64,000 nucleotides of DNA from NCBI GenBank assembly GCA_040779335.1, contig JBFONV010000005.1, positions 248,001 through 312,000 on the forward strand, in the 5' to 3' direction. How positions within the stretch are numbered: the stretch's first letter is position 1; each line of letters starts with the position of its first letter. Positions 63,975 through 64,000 of this stretch are shown piece by piece. The DNA is from JBFONV01 sp040779335 (lineage in GTDB: Bacteria; Pseudomonadota; Gammaproteobacteria; Enterobacterales; Alteromonadaceae). Below the pieces are notes generated by a model. It was not told the origin of the DNA. It searched no databases and saw only the letters and a program-made list of their open reading frames with translations. The position numbers were made by a program, and so were the translations under genes.

Positions 63975-64000
63975 TTAAACTTTTTCGCCACGGGCACGAA
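63975..64000 (-). CDS. rpmB: 50S ribosomal protein L28, C-terminal end (partial)
   Basis: Only the last eight codons including stop are in the window: RARGEKV, the usual L28 C-terminus, then TAA. The gene runs past the right edge. It is assigned from these residues and from the adjoining rpmG. Confidence 0.85.

Noticed and set aside
1..64000. CRISPR arrays, tRNA or rRNA genes, insertion sequences, prophage
   Set aside because: No direct-repeat/spacer pattern, no cloverleaf-like segment, no transposase or integrase-like protein was found on either strand.

Overview
The window reads as AT-rich chromosomal DNA of a marine gammaproteobacterium in the order Alteromonadales, most likely family Colwelliaceae (Colwellia or Thalassotalea type). 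The assignment is an inference. It rests on conserved housekeeping neighbourhoods (ubiC-ubiA next to plsB; waaA, coaD, mutM, rpmG and rpmB in the same region; srkA next to dsbA; kbl-tdh; glpE-glpG), on several large TonB-dependent receptors, and on a CrbS/CrbR-like two-component pair. No rRNA, tRNA, insertion sequence, prophage or CRISPR array was seen.

Left part (1-9.6 kb): a truncated secreted protein, a small unknown protein, a protein with two SSB-like OB folds, a membrane-anchored beta-propeller protein, dsbA-srkA-ccoG, and the last two genes of histidine breakdown (hutF, hutG) behind a HutC-type palindrome. From 9.8 to 17.1 kb lies a self-contained module: a MacA/HlyD-like adaptor, an ABC ATPase, a two-part FtsX-like permease, an NtrC-type regulator and its histidine kinase. 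A textbook sigma-54 promoter and an upstream inverted repeat precede the first gene. A PHB-depolymerase-like esterase, a TonB receptor, the CrbR/CrbS pair and an MFS transporter-esterase operon follow (17.2-27.2 kb).

The most unusual part is 27.9-38.5 kb. A periplasmic binding protein and a histidine kinase without a neighbouring response regulator are followed by two tandem paralogous TonB receptors. The second receptor is translationally coupled to two adjacent citrate-synthase-like genes, both of which appear to lack the usual catalytic histidines. A convergent thiamine-diphosphate enzyme of the acetolactate synthase family follows, and its 5' region carries about 8.7 copies of a 9-bp AT repeat. 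This looks like an undescribed uptake and metabolism locus.

A short motif, CACTA-N3-TAGTA and close variants, lies 63-95 bp before the start codons of five transport or catabolic units (TonB receptor at 18.35 kb, MFS-esterase operon, both tandem receptors, and 3-hydroxybutyrate dehydrogenase). It suggests one shared activator, for which the CrbR-like regulator in the window is the obvious candidate.

Right part (38.7-64 kb): a REC-REC-PAS-GGDEF-EAL protein broken by an apparent one-base frameshift, then bdhA, plsB, ubiA-ubiC, a FliL-like protein, glpG-glpE, tdh-kbl, LPS inner-core genes (waaA, a family 9 glycosyltransferase, kdkA), a TetR regulator, coaD, mutM, a DUF885 protein, a PhoD-like phosphatase, and rpmG-rpmB at the edge.
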